DNA of 64,000 nt from Nonomuraea fuscirosea (GCF_003001935.1 NZ_PVNG01000036.1:1-64000), one strand, 5' to 3'. Positions 25,601 through 32,352 are shown, counted from the first letter of the stretch. Numbers and translations are program-made. The notes: generated from the letters alone by a model not told the origin.

Positions 25601-27302
25601 CGTCCGGTCGAGAATCCGGCGAGGCCGGGTCACCGTTGGCCGGCGCGCCGCCGTCCTGTGCTGTCGCCCCTTGGGCGGGCGCCCCCGCGTCGGCTTGGGC
25701 GGGGGTGTCGTCGGCGGCCGGGGACGTCGCAGGCGACGTTTGGTGGTCGGCGGTGCCGGGCCGGCGGCCGGTGCTCTGGTCCCCAGCAGGGTCGGCGGCC
25801 GGGTCCGACTTCAGGACCGGCTCCGGCTCGGGGGCCGGCTCCGGCTCGGGGGCCGGCTCCGGCGTCGGTGCGGGAGCCGGATCCGGGGTGGACGGGGCGC
25901 GGCGGGGGGCGGACGTGTCGGGGTCGGGCATCGACGGCCGGCCGCCCTGCGGCGAGGAGGACGAGGAGGTGCGCTGGGCGGGCACGCCGGGCTGGTCGGG
26001 GACGCGGGTGGCCGCCTGGTTGCCGGGCCGGCCGCCCGAGGCGGGGCCTCCGGGCGCGGGGCCGGTCGGCGCCGTGGGACCGTCCGGGGACTGCGGCCCA
26101 CCGGGACCGGCGCCAGGGCCGGAGCCGGGACCCGCGCCCGGACCGGCGCCCGAGCCGGCGTCCGCGCGGGCCGCGTCGGTCCTGGCGGCGGCGGTGTGCG
26201 CGGCGGCGAGCGTGCTCAGCGGGTGGGCCAGGGCGGAGGCGACGTCCGGGTTGAACGGGCTGATGCTGCCGGTCCGCCCCGCGCCGCCGAGGAAGCCGCC
26301 CATCAGCGAGTCGGCGGTGAAGGGGTTCTGCACCTGCCCGTACACGGCGGTGTTGGCGATGAAGCTGCCCACCGGGGAGGCGATCGTGTTCGTCAGGCCG
26401 GTGGTGAGGGCGCGGCCGGTGAAGCCGGGGACGCCGCTGGTGAGGCGGGACACGGGCCCGGACAGGCGGGTGCCGATGACGGCGCCGGTGCCCGCCCCGA
26501 CGATCGCGGCGGTGGACTTCTGCCAGTCCCAGTCCTGGCGGGTGCCCATCCTGATCTGCTGGTACTGGGCCGCCGCGTCGATGAAGAACTCTTCGCCGAT
26601 CTCCTCGATGAGTTCCCGGCCGATCGGCGAGGCCAGCAGCCGGGTGATGGCGCCGCGCCCGGTGGCGCCGCTGAGCACGGCCACCCGGGCCAGCCTGGTG
26701 GCGCCGGCCTCGCGGCCGGCCACGGTCGCCAGCCGGACGAGGATGCGGCTCAGCGCCGCGCGGGCGCCGGCCGCGTACGGGCCGATGAGGGCGGTGGAGG
26801 CCCCGGCGCTGAAGAAGGAGGTGACGATGGCGATGCCGATGGCGATGACCGTGATCCAGAACGCCACGTTGATGGAGAGCTTGGAGTACTGCGTCTCCAC
26901 GGCGAAGTCGTTGGCCTGCTGCGCGTAAGCCCGCGCGTTGCGGTCCACGCCGGAGATGCCGTCGTCGCCGTACAGGGCCTTGATCCTGGTGACGAAGTGC
27001 GCGGTGGCGGGCGAGGCCCAGCCCGTGACGACGGTACGCGCGGCGGAGCCGGCGGGCCCGGCCGAGCCGACGGCCCCGTCGCCCAGCGCCTCGTACGCCC
27101 GCGCCAGCTGCGACAGCCCGCTCTCGCTGGCCTCCGGCCATTTCTGGCCGGCGGACAGCATGGGGATCAGCCAGTAGACGACCCAGCCGGGCAGCGCCTC
27201 GGTCTCCCAGACGGGACGCGTGTCGCTGTCGATGGTGACGGCACGCGTCCGGCTCGGCCGGCCGGCCGTGTTCTGGACGTCGATTCCGCCCGTGTGCGTC
27301 AT
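16647..27302 (-). CDS. Giant type VII-like polymorphic toxin with duplicated metallopeptidase module
   Basis: 3,551 residues. N-terminus: WXG100/CpnT-like helical domain (about 35-340: WVVYWLIPMLSAGQKWPEAS, TGWASPA near 95, hydrophobic segment 143-167). Then a Pro/Gly/Asp/Gln linker (about 375-640). Module 1 has HEITD at 945-949, Cys980 and Glu987. A Lys/Arg coiled stretch follows (about 1060-1110), then a beta-rich body to about 2880 with six Gly/Ser-rich segments near 1337, 1539, 1863, 2060, 2423 and 2693. An octapeptide repeat (2915-2970) precedes module 2, with HEISH at 3135-3139, Cys3171 and Glu3178. The last 400 residues hold a pentapeptide linker and a helical tip ending CRCPADGPCGCG. 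I count six Cys in all. The gene follows WXG100- and EbfC-like genes and precedes two immunity candidates. Toxin activity is inferred. Confidence 0.85.
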   Translation of the reverse strand: MTHTGGIDVQNTAGRPSRTRAVTIDSDTRPVWETEALPGWVVYWLIPMLSAGQKWPEASESGLSQLARAYEALGDGAVGSAGPAGSAARTVVTGWASPATAHFVTRIKALYGDDGISGVDRNARAYAQQANDFAVETQYSKLSINVAFWITVIAIGIAIVTSFFSAGASTALIGPYAAGARAALSRILVRLATVAGREAGATRLARVAVLSGATGRGAITRLLASPIGRELIEEIGEEFFIDAAAQYQQIRMGTRQDWDWQKSTAAIVGAGTGAVIGTRLSGPVSRLTSGVPGFTGRALTTGLTNTIASPVGSFIANTAVYGQVQNPFTADSLMGGFLGGAGRTGSISPFNPDVASALAHPLSTLAAAHTAAARTDAARADAGSGAGPGAGPGSGPGAGPGGPQSPDGPTAPTGPAPGGPASGGRPGNQAATRVPDQPGVPAQRTSSSSSPQGGRPSMPDPDTSAPRRAPSTPDPAPAPTPEPAPEPEPAPEPEPVLKSDPAADPAGDQSTGRRPGTADHQTSPATSPAADDTPAQADAGAPAQGATAQDGGAPANGDPASPDSRPDDAGQTGPAQNSPVQDSSTQDGLAQNGQAQDGSAQRGPNQDGSAQNGQAQDGSAQDGAGSRGESRPADATPAPEPGDGPDRTQGAAVPTAAQLTPVARARTALVDAIGTNFPDAVMGPTGDLIVPAPGGPRVLPAATLSRIGAVLHARATETQGQADLEVEAASLLLVAQADDRFSAAAPEGGLDGNSDTAPDAGPDASPHGAPNTSPQGVQDTAPRTGPDTSPRGAPDAGQSANTGQSANTGQSPDTAQPPGSAAAPVMASAPGTVTSQPVPGTGYVPGTRTGPDLTSDEARDATADLRPDHFGAEEVQALAWSLDGRTFMVTTSDGDTHHFVPVVGGLDSRLMGQTELKQGTVPEDPHIVHINPRVASDQLPRLWLHEITDTLQRLQATGHNSGQRVLRRVLPGNRPTRDECVPARRNELAYLTEQWRRAGTLPEKRRLAVDIDGVMRELQEHGDTPPAPPWAPGSDSRPSHAPPVPGDPLTADVAAVVTALEGAERALQQQIDAKRESAENARKARKKASRSARRTLNHHDAGRFERARQSKREARGHRNTQLRHTRIADAYTAALEEATRARQAYEQLLGALRFASMPPAPGEVSMADIAARLAGQATQQHQRYLDALAAALPQEVSLSAAMPAGRLAHLGALTRTVNTMLEREGIAKQFTPDELGRAIRADFHKVVTREGVVLRTGHGRSAAELRIRLTLSDLIEVIDPAVQASEMMVGIFFQAGRTVTATESGSAGVFGNLNTSGLAQMLPEGQWVRTVGELIGLGLGVSAGRNWSTSGGAGTYAQGGSVADNRSESLLFDAAAAWTVEIRTGRDEAWRGTTQVSEGLPGDSAAQRLWVTHSYTDQPPRKLARIDDARRTSALPNHVVTGMTGLEEALDALAGRLGGDFAEIGTNSRSNLRKFIIDELPSRLREATDQGIDRTIDVDGQPKARIRVKTEVVLVASRPVGGPSNQEWEEEVLVDFAASPGGVSAGGSLEGNSSAGLNIPGLQAVDIMAGYDPAIGPRLKGARSASQTYSATANGQAIHPTVLRKTRHTQGYRLELRHTFTVEKIGDPPVTLPPMRSDALVRMQERLAYRFGLPVDDAALIRVNGKVLTDADGNDVLRGDPLPLPIKGRKTELPEIMGDGPGQIRGAGPGIVQELFGLDGFTEEVIDQLADKGLVPRIVDGVPQYSSNALERASQVLNLQEIVQQLSERRLRTAYSQVAQDGILVDLVMHGLNQAPDHYTVRLSLKQDFSDRGTYVGVTEEDTNVDLDIGTDTSARAISRSRTYSGGPSASMGDGPEEGHDGLKHEVGVNAGGNVTSTAGSSTGGTVNVVTLGETKGAQALLDVKHVVSAELLHDGETTPLASRDGKARLSVPLDLLPVDGPAQNASVGKPTRKLMSRATLLALDVRDAMATARRVLPAAMREDSPAYHHIAAFLNTRNLVSHPEMLETPINSDTAIRPQGAAPTQSSLDVQGELGEAEVIGVVDHVVGRIMFGLGSAGVSWGGSAGHSIGASTGLSDLDGGGTQSDGGTLSLPSRSGGTSTSTSILDIWGTEELTIEFGRQYMLRADMGVTFTGSESYPNALPTEEGRIPAGKPGTAAAEGAVLFSIPEYDALRMYADGDLALPLHLVADAVERFRNGSLTLDRTLAVPLVNTYVKALSEARARGEEPALAKRHTAKSLLKSLRDVTGLGPEATRARQGEEERQLDQVLSDAQEHIRRTDEVVLAPQYENGMGLSVVESFDLTDDQGEDVNLLDAVLHAVDEAMPGAEENTPTLRREASVDFAGDRAQIRIPSMWSSNGFEKTYHVQSGRPADGPEAVTVRVRLEPAEGADPRKGRLLGHTSDSGIIIQRYRYTDLSHVEAYNGSYSAGVDTSSSDDGDGTGAGLSTDRGRSYSSTNNEQGTRLQRIGLFNGLNRVEQDMVLVIEVERKPARVRSAPGASTRARAAAAIKAAAERVRRRPKVLPVRYDAKLVRRLPTGMARPASEDPGPLVMVTDPRRVELHSGHFVETLRQDPGRPTLLEVVTAQLGKMLGRNTVAERRAELVARLDPSALISGFERMAGPGGDVVVRMARQKFKDQGADVTISARLSDMTVVAGPFDAEKGDVDRKADAQNVSVSRSRALPVAGNGVAKTGLGIDVGTRAGEQSSENVNDHHGARRERSRFVRGKVYTVRMRVDYDLVFQHVARLRDGDVRPVGDAVHMPAASGGEVDVTLFGEEIEELRERMESGVRIGPRSDVSHSFRFVPASGRQGLIQVLGDARLAARERGAVAVVAVREPDGLHRYDAYPDGVITSHTADGGFAEAFSTLPPGLLEVADQIRHPRLDLRHVFMNSEVEGTFTDQVTAAVRDRGALPPAQGATGTPAQGATGAPAPGTTGTPAQGTTGAPAPGTTGTPAQGTTGAPAPGTPDATGTASPGTPGAAAVPGAPAAPAWPAATGPSHAPAGGSVAQGLTGGSAGSGSGASATDQAIAGTPFDAAARPEGSPDLTLAEVRAQPLSAADFGGAVANVRWAGGNRIVLQFTGSPNQQHIRVLVEDPGPGLLGRTDLRAGTATAPHVIWIGPRLDPQVVSSVMVHEISHAAQASAAAAAGARQGVVRPSLSHDLAEGTDHCLMPRLDEHAHLSRKWRAEEDPAARSRLAEAIGTLAADIERRGHTPPPPPWGTGPQRPERGGEGPIARLRSLIDAATRQEPAPGRGRTLSSLLGGAPSDARTAAAELRSEVRRAGLAADQPGAAARTIFLARAGELTPEQIAAIRGPVALPEIAAAKAVERGAALLGARVRTHGPGLLDIQMPGRPPIAVEVQPAGRATPPGAAQGGPVQGGPAQRVPAQNGPAQSGPAQNGSAQDGGVLTFQVDDHRTIGANERAAAATAAAAVARAMGLPVADHARLAELYEAARQVRTATAAQRPGRLGVLRDLAAAAPFHLVPAPMAAHLTTLLGTTRRSAARHAYWERMRLLNDGTGLQPPEEECRCPADGPCGCGLRAWTGRVRA
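17093..17190 (-). repeat. Pentapeptide-coding repeat in the toxin-tip linker
   Basis: Units of 15 bases, spelling variants of N-G-P-A-Q (for example QNGPAQSGPAQNGSAQDG), occupy about residues 3371-3404 of the giant protein. The same repeat type recurs some 8.3 kb away at 25430-25580 in the N-terminal linker, so the two linkers share an origin or exchange sequence. Confidence 0.7.
18394..18561 (-). repeat. Octapeptide-coding 24-base repeat in the giant gene
   Basis: Seven 24-base units encode P-A-[QP]-G-[AT]-T-G-[AT]; alternate units are almost identical so the array also reads as a 48-base repeat. It forms a flexible linker (residues about 2914-2970) between the beta-rich body and the second metallopeptidase-like module. 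Length variation between strains is likely. Confidence 0.8.
25430..25580 (-). repeat. Pentapeptide-coding repeat in the N-terminal linker
   Basis: Fifteen-base units encode runs such as AQNGQAQDGSAQ and TQDGLAQNGQ at about residues 575-625. They sit inside a longer disordered region rich in Pro, Ala, Gly and Asp, including a PEPEPAPEPEP stretch near 25805-25870 on the plus strand. Confidence 0.7.
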
Positions 27303-27314
27303 CCCCGGGCGCCT

Positions 27315-27662
27315 CTAGACCTCTCGCCGCTGTGCGAGGCCCGTGAGGTCGTGCTTGATGTCGGCGTCCGTCTGGAGGGTGTTGTCGATGGCCGTCCTGA
27401 GCCGGTCGCCCGCGTCCGTGATCTCCTTGGCGAGCCGGGCGCACTGGTGGAGCATCTCGCCGGGCCCGTCGTCGCGGAAGTGCGTGCGGATGAACGCCTC
27501 GCCCTCCATCCCGCCGCCCCAGGGGGCGCTCGCGATGCGCGCCTCGACGTCGGAGACCAGCTTGGGCAGGCTCCGTTCGACCTCCTCGGCCATCACGGAC
27601 CACGCGGAGATGCCCCGGTCGACGATCGGCTTGGCGATGGCCGCGCCTTCCCAATCCTTCAC
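27315..27662 (-). CDS. WXG100-like ESX substrate/partner protein
   Basis: A 115-residue helical protein with the hairpin layout of ESX-secreted partners: helix one around VMAEEVERSLPKLVSDVEARI, turn ASAPWGGGMEGEAF (a WxG-type turn), helix two LHQCARLAKEITDAGDRLRTAIDNTL. The GTG at 27662 overlaps the TGA of the EbfC-like gene by four bases, and the stop lies 12 bases before the giant gene, so the three genes form one unit. It probably dimerises with the N-terminal helical domain of the giant protein for export, as small partners do in other type VII systems; no secretion machinery gene is in the window. Confidence 0.8.
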   Translation of the reverse strand: MKDWEGAAIAKPIVDRGISAWSVMAEEVERSLPKLVSDVEARIASAPWGGGMEGEAFIRTHFRDDGPGEMLHQCARLAKEITDAGDRLRTAIDNTLQTDADIKHDLTGLAQRREV

Positions 27663-28054
27663 TCGCCACCTCCGGCCAGCTGGGACAGGACCGCCTCGAC
27701 GTCTCCGTCGAGGTGCGCCTGGAACTGCTCGGGCGGGATCACGGGCGCGAAGATCTCCACGATGCGCTCGCGTGCGGTGGCGGCGGCGCGTTGCCCGGTC
27801 GCCACGATCGTGTCGGCCAGGCCGCGCGCGTCAGGGCGCCGGTAGATGCGCGGGTCCAGGTCGATCCGGACGAGCTCGCCGCGCGATCCGACGGTCACCG
27901 ACACGAGGCCGTCGGGTGAGGTCTCCGTCACCTGGACCGCTCTGGCCCTGGTGTGCAGTTCGAGACCTTCCTCCTGTAGCCGGGTGAACATCTCGCGCAG
28001 TTCGTCCGCGTACGCCCGAACTCCCGCCACGTCTGGCCGCTCCGCTGATCCCAT
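27659..28054 (-). CDS. YbaB/EbfC-family protein of the type VII locus
   Basis: A 131-residue protein with the YbaB/EbfC nucleoid-protein fold: an N-terminal helix (RAYADELREMFTRLQEEG), a beta-sheet (VQVTETSPDGLVSVTVGSRGELVRIDLDPRIYRR) and a C-terminal helical pair. Versions of this fold repeatedly stand first in actinobacterial operons for WXG100 partners and giant toxins; whether they bind DNA or act in secretion is not known. ATG 28054 with GAGAGGGTC upstream was chosen over in-frame upstream codons that run into an inverted repeat. First gene of the toxin operon. Confidence 0.85.
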   Translation of the reverse strand: MGSAERPDVAGVRAYADELREMFTRLQEEGLELHTRARAVQVTETSPDGLVSVTVGSRGELVRIDLDPRIYRRPDARGLADTIVATGQRAAATARERIVEIFAPVIPPEQFQAHLDGDVEAVLSQLAGGGE

Positions 28055-28090
28055 GACCCTCTCATGACGCTCTCGCCTTGTAACGACACA

Positions 28091-28124
28091 TGTTCCTGAC
28101 GGGTAAGTTTCCGTCACATGAACA
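28091..28124. promoter_or_regulatory. Nested inverted repeat upstream of the toxin operon
   Basis: TGACGG (28097-28102) pairs with CCGTCA (28111-28116) around GTAAGTTT, and outside them TGTTC (28091-28095) pairs with GAACA (28120-28124). It lies 37 bases upstream of the EbfC-like start and 59 bases after the previous gene, so it may be an operator or a terminator hairpin. Confidence 0.4.
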
Positions 28125-28182
28125 CCATCAAACAAGAGCCTGTCGCAAAAGTGAGGATTTCGTTGGATTTTCCCGGCGACTT

Positions 28183-28575
28183 TCACGGCCCGACAGGTAC
28201 GGCCTCTTCGCGCATTTCGTCCACTTCGTCACGGTTTGCCCAGCAGCGATAGACGCCCCGTTCGACCCGGTCGAGCCCCAGCCGGCGCGCGGTGAGCACC
28301 GATCCGCCGAGGTATTCGAGCAGCAACCGCCCGTCCCGCTCCCCGTGCACCTGGAACGGCTCGCCCCGCCAGCGGCACACCACGGTCACGAAGTGCAGCG
28401 ACTCGCACTCCCCGAACGGGACCGTGCGCACGTGACAGCCCGGCTCGACCTCCTCGAACCCGTCGGCCGGATCGGTCCTGCGCAGGCGTACCCACAGCTC
28501 CAGGGCGTGCGGCTCGGGGCTGGCGGTGTAGTCGGCGCCCCGCCAGCGGGCCCGGTAGGCGTGCCAGGCGGTCAC
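28183..28575 (-). CDS. Small hypothetical protein paired with the SseB-family gene
   Basis: A 130-residue acidic soluble protein of unknown function, rich in Trp, Tyr, Cys and charged residues (WHAYRARWRGADY near the start, VYRCWANRDEVDEMREE at the end). The GTG at 28575 overlaps the stop of the SseB-family gene by four bases (GTGA), fixing the start. It lies directly upstream of the type VII toxin operon in the same direction. I recall similar small proteins near actinobacterial ESX substrates, but can give no activity. Confidence 0.72.
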   Translation of the reverse strand: MTAWHAYRARWRGADYTASPEPHALELWVRLRRTDPADGFEEVEPGCHVRTVPFGECESLHFVTVVCRWRGEPFQVHGERDGRLLLEYLGGSVLTARRLGLDRVERGVYRCWANRDEVDEMREEAVPVGP

Positions 28576-29459
28576 GACGCCCTCCCGATCAGCAGCCAGC
28601 GGCGCAGGTCGCCGTGGTAGACGGCCCTGCGGTGCTCGGTTCCCGCGAGGGTCAGCTCCCAGATCTCGGCGCCGTGGGGCAGGCCCACGCCGTACACCTT
28701 GTACTCGCGGATGACGTTGTCGGGGCTGGGCACCAGCCCCATGCCGACGAACGGCGGCTCCTCGACCACCCAGCCCGCCACCGCGTCCCGGCCCTCCTCG
28801 TCGGTCCCCCCGTACGGCGTGCGGTAGAGGCCGAGCCCGACGGGACGCCAGCGCAGGATGTTCAGCGAGCCGCTCGCGCTCAGCAGGTCCGGCCGGCCCA
28901 GCGCCGCCGCGAGGACCGCGGGCGTGGCGATGTGGGAGACGTCGAGCGCGTGATGGCAGTAGCCCGACACCCTCGGCTCGCTCGCGGCCAGCAGGTCGGG
29001 CAGCTCGCCGGTGGCGAGCAGCTTCTGCACCACGGGCACGCCAGAGCCCGGTTCGAGCAGGAGGTCCTGGGTCAGCGTGGGCACCGCGAGCCGCGCCACC
29101 GTCCCCGGTTCGAGCTGGAACGAGACCGGCAGCCCCGCGTTGACCGCCAGCCCCCAGCGCGGCTCGGGCCAGCCGGCCGCCAGCTCCGTCATCGACGTGA
29201 TCCGGCAGTGCGTGGCGGTCCCGCCGGTGGCCAGCCGCATCGCCTCGACCGAGGTGTAGGCGAGCAGCCACGTCCGCCCGGGGCCCGCGGCGGTCGCCCA
29301 GGCGGGTGTCTCCTCGCCCGCCGCCGCGGCGGCGCTGATCGGCAACGCCAGGTCGGCGCCGCGCAGCAGGCTGAGGCAGAGCGCCAGGTGCCCGTCCCGA
29401 TGCGCGGCCCACAACTGCTCCTCGAACGGGGTCACCGGCAGATGATCATCGTCGGCCAT
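28572..29459 (-). CDS. SseB-family protein, two-domain
   Basis: A 295-residue cytoplasmic protein. The N-terminal half has the SseB N-terminal domain pattern: FEEQLWAAHRDGHLALCLSLL, WLLAYTSVEAM, GLAVNAGLPVSFQLEPGTVARL. The C-terminal part contains YKVYGVGLPHGAEIWELTLAGTEHRRAVYHGDLRRWLL, a block I associate with actinobacterial proteins near ESX substrates. ATG 29459 was chosen as the first start with homology; the longer frame reads through Pro/Arg-rich noise. Coupled by a 4-base overlap to the gene at 28183. Function in the type VII context is unknown. Confidence 0.8.
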   Translation of the reverse strand: MADDDHLPVTPFEEQLWAAHRDGHLALCLSLLRGADLALPISAAAAAGEETPAWATAAGPGRTWLLAYTSVEAMRLATGGTATHCRITSMTELAAGWPEPRWGLAVNAGLPVSFQLEPGTVARLAVPTLTQDLLLEPGSGVPVVQKLLATGELPDLLAASEPRVSGYCHHALDVSHIATPAVLAAALGRPDLLSASGSLNILRWRPVGLGLYRTPYGGTDEEGRDAVAGWVVEEPPFVGMGLVPSPDNVIREYKVYGVGLPHGAEIWELTLAGTEHRRAVYHGDLRRWLLIGRAS

Positions 29460-29588
29460 CCGCCCATTCTGCCGGGTACACCCACCACCCACCGCGCACC
29501 GGCCCCGGCACCGGCGGCTGGGCTGCCACCGCCGCGGGTCGGTCACGGGTCCGTCGCCCGGTCACGAGTGGTTCCCGACGCGGGTCGG

Positions 29589-30641
29589 TCAGGAGTCCGT
29601 CACCAGGTCGCGGGGCGTTCCCGTCGCGTGGATGATGCGTTCGGTGGCTTCGTCCCAGCGCCACGGCACGTCGCGCCCGTGCAGGCGTACCCCGCCGATC
29701 CACCGGTCGAGGCCGTTGAGCGCCACGTGGTCCGCCGCCCCGGCCAGGACCTGCGCCCCCACCGGGGTCAGCCGCAGCTCGGTGCCGGGCCCGACCGGTC
29801 GGCCGGCCGGTTCGGCGTCCAGGAGCGGGACGGGCGCGCGGGCCATCCGCTCCATCATGGTGAAGCACCAGGAGTCGCCGAGGTACGGGCGCGTCTCGCG
29901 CGCGGCGGCGTGGACGTACGCCGCCCCGGCGTCGGTGGCGCCGCCGGCGACGGCGGCCAGCACGCGCCGTTCGGTCAGCGACAGCCCGTCGCGGGTCGAG
30001 GGGTATTCGCGGCTGAGCCGGTCGAACGCCTCGCCCAGGAAGCGCAGCTCGGCCGAGCGGTCGGCGGCGACGGCGCCCAGGCCGTCGGGGACCGGGGCGC
30101 GGAAGGCCGCCCACGCCCGGGTGGCCAGGTCGAGCGCGGCCGGGCTGAGCCGGATGCGGGCGTTCGTGCCGGGGAGCGCGCGCAACTGGCCGGCCGTCAG
30201 CTGCCCGAGCCCGCCGAAGCGGGCGATGCCGGGGTACTCGCCGATGCAGATCAGCGTGATCCGCTCCGCCGGCACCCCGAGGCCGGCCAGGCGGGACAGG
30301 ATCTCGATGATCTGCAGCTGGTCGTACAGGTCGGCCTCGAACCACAGCACGTACGCGCCGTCGCGATTGTCCGCCAGCGTCCGGTCCCGGTCGGCGAACA
30401 TGCGCTCGCCCTCCGCGTGATCGTCCGCGCCCGCCCCGGTCAGGAACGCCACCCTGATCCGGCGCAGCTCCTCCGGCTCCACCTCGGGCACGGGACCCTC
30501 GTGCAGGACGTCGCGCCAGTAGATGAGGCGGCGCGCGAGCCCGGTGCCGGGCAGGTCGGTGGCATCGCCGTTGCTCACGTGCAGCGCCGCCGTCAGGGTC
30601 TCGGCCCCGCGGGCACGCTTGAAGCCGGACAGTCTGGTCAT
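29589..30641 (-). CDS. DUF1835 domain-containing protein
   Basis: A 350-residue cytoplasmic protein. The DUF1835 signature is plain at residues 21-50: LHVSNGDATDLPGTGLARRLIYWRDVLHEGPVP, followed by the conserved VLWFEADLYDQLQIIEIL and a later RRVLAAVAGGATDAG helical region. The family is widespread and uncharacterised. ATG 30641 was chosen because homology starts within 20 residues. It stands between the SseB pair and the OPT transporter with no overlap to either. Confidence 0.82.
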   Translation of the reverse strand: MTRLSGFKRARGAETLTAALHVSNGDATDLPGTGLARRLIYWRDVLHEGPVPEVEPEELRRIRVAFLTGAGADDHAEGERMFADRDRTLADNRDGAYVLWFEADLYDQLQIIEILSRLAGLGVPAERITLICIGEYPGIARFGGLGQLTAGQLRALPGTNARIRLSPAALDLATRAWAAFRAPVPDGLGAVAADRSAELRFLGEAFDRLSREYPSTRDGLSLTERRVLAAVAGGATDAGAAYVHAAARETRPYLGDSWCFTMMERMARAPVPLLDAEPAGRPVGPGTELRLTPVGAQVLAGAADHVALNGLDRWIGGVRLHGRDVPWRWDEATERIIHATGTPRDLVTDS

Positions 30642-30705
30642 CGTCGTCTCCCGCGCTCCGCCGGGGATGGGGCGCGGATCGCATTTTACCTGGTACGACG
30701 GCCGT

Positions 30706-32352
30706 TCACGAGGTGAGCAGCTGGCTCGGCAGCAGCACCGCGTTCGCCAGGCCGCCACCCAGGATCAGCCCTGAGCCGACGGTCGCGGCGAAGGCCCCCT
30801 CATCCCCTCTGCGGCGCTGCGAGACCAGCTTGGCCACGCCGCCGAGCAGGATGGCGGCGGACGTGGCGGCGGGCAGCAGCACGCCCAGCCCGAGCAGGGT
30901 CGTCAGGGCCGGCGTCCAGGCGAGCGCCAGTCCGGCCAGCCCGGCGGGGACGAGGAAGAGCAGGGCCGAGCTCGCGTACTCCGGCGACCCCCGGAGCAGG
31001 CCGTTCAGGAACTCCAGGGCACTCGACGTGGGCGCGGGGAAGGCGGCGGTGCCGACGCCGCCCAGCTCGCCGACCAGGAAGAGCAGCGTGATGCCCGTGC
31101 CCACGCCGGCGACGCTGCCGATCGCCTGGCAGGCGAGGAGCTGCCGGGTGCGGAGCGCGTCCCGCGCCGGCGCCGTGGCGGCGACCTTGGCCGCCTCGAT
31201 GAAGTACGCCGACGCCAGCGCCGAGCCGCAGATGAGGCCGACGAGCAGGTACGCCGCCCCCTGCGGCACGTGGGCCAGCGCGAGGACGACCAGGGTGAGG
31301 AACTGCAGCACGCCCGTGGGCGCCATCCCGGTGGCGGCGTTGACCCGGTTGAGGATGACGGCGAAGAGCGGGGCGAGGACGACGAGGGCGACGGCGATCG
31401 TCCGGTACGGCGGCGGCAGCGCCACGACAGCCGTTACCGTCACGGCGGCCACGCCCGCCGCCGCGAGCCATCGGTGGCCGCCTCTCCCCCGCATCGCCCT
31501 GACGGCGGCCCGGCGCGGCCCGTCCGCCGTTCTCGCCGCGAAACCGCAGGCGTAGCCGAGCAGCAGGCCCACGCCCACGGCGAGGATCCAGGGCGAGCCG
31601 AGATGCTCGGCGTAGGCGGGGGCGGGCCGCGGTGCCGCGCGCAGCGCGGTGGCGTACCAGACGACGAGGGAGTACGCCGCCCCGAGGCCGATCCAGACCG
31701 TGGCGGCCCCCGACAGGCGCAGACCGAGCCCGAAGAGCATCGGCGACAACGACAGGACGAGGTACGGCGGCAGGCCGGGAGCCGGTGGGAGAGAGTCCCG
31801 GCCGGCGACCGCAGCCGTGAACGCGAGCACGGCGGCGACGACGGCGGACACGACAATGAGACGCTGCCGCCCCGCGCCCGCGTCGCCGGAACCGGTGAGG
31901 GCGTGCATGAGGTCGATGACCGGCCACAACGCCGGATACTTCAGGCTGGGGTCACCGATGATCGAGGGGGCCAGGACGACGCCAAGGACGAGGCCCAGGA
32001 GGTTCGCCAGGAGCGCCAGGCCGACGAGCGCGATCCAGGCCGGCATGGGCGCGCCGCCCAGGAGCGCGGCGCCGATGCTCGTGTCGATCGCGGAGACCGC
32101 CAGGGTGCCGCCCGAGGCGGTCGCGTAGGTGACGAAGAGGGTCCGCCAGTCGAGCTTCCGCAGCAGGCGCAGGGCGGCGCCGCCGAGCAGCACGGTGATG
32201 ATCGCGCCGCCGGATCCGGTGCCCGCCTTGAAGGCCAGGATGACGTTGAGCACGCTGAGGCAGCCGCCGAGCAGCACACCGAGGGCGACGGGCGCGAGCG
32301 TGAGGTGACGGGGTGACGGCGGCGGGGATTCCTCACGGGGGCCCGACGGCAT
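30706..32352 (-). CDS. OPT-family oligopeptide/metal-chelate transporter
   Basis: A 548-residue multi-spanning membrane protein with about 15-16 hydrophobic helices. The first membrane block VALGVLLGGCLSVLNVILAFKAGTGSGGAIITVL and the NRVNAATGMAPTG motif in the second half are typical of bacterial OPT proteins, which import small peptides or metal chelates by proton symport. ATG 32352 was chosen; further upstream in frame lies only repeat-derived Pro/Gly/Ser sequence. The substrate is not evident and the gene appears to be monocistronic. Confidence 0.85.
   Translation of the reverse strand: MPSGPREESPPPSPRHLTLAPVALGVLLGGCLSVLNVILAFKAGTGSGGAIITVLLGGAALRLLRKLDWRTLFVTYATASGGTLAVSAIDTSIGAALLGGAPMPAWIALVGLALLANLLGLVLGVVLAPSIIGDPSLKYPALWPVIDLMHALTGSGDAGAGRQRLIVVSAVVAAVLAFTAAVAGRDSLPPAPGLPPYLVLSLSPMLFGLGLRLSGAATVWIGLGAAYSLVVWYATALRAAPRPAPAYAEHLGSPWILAVGVGLLLGYACGFAARTADGPRRAAVRAMRGRGGHRWLAAAGVAAVTVTAVVALPPPYRTIAVALVVLAPLFAVILNRVNAATGMAPTGVLQFLTLVVLALAHVPQGAAYLLVGLICGSALASAYFIEAAKVAATAPARDALRTRQLLACQAIGSVAGVGTGITLLFLVGELGGVGTAAFPAPTSSALEFLNGLLRGSPEYASSALLFLVPAGLAGLALAWTPALTTLLGLGVLLPAATSAAILLGGVAKLVSQRRRGDEGAFAATVGSGLILGGGLANAVLLPSQLLTS

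Noticed and set aside
17760..27845. Very long open frames antisense or out of frame to the giant gene (for example plus-strand 17760-21803, 21909-25079, 25167-27845 and minus-strand 18397-24366)
   Set aside because: They mirror the codon pattern of the 3,551-codon gene in GC-rich DNA, are rich in Arg/Gly/Val/His without domain sense, lack ribosome sites, and the minus frame of the giant protein has clear domains throughout.
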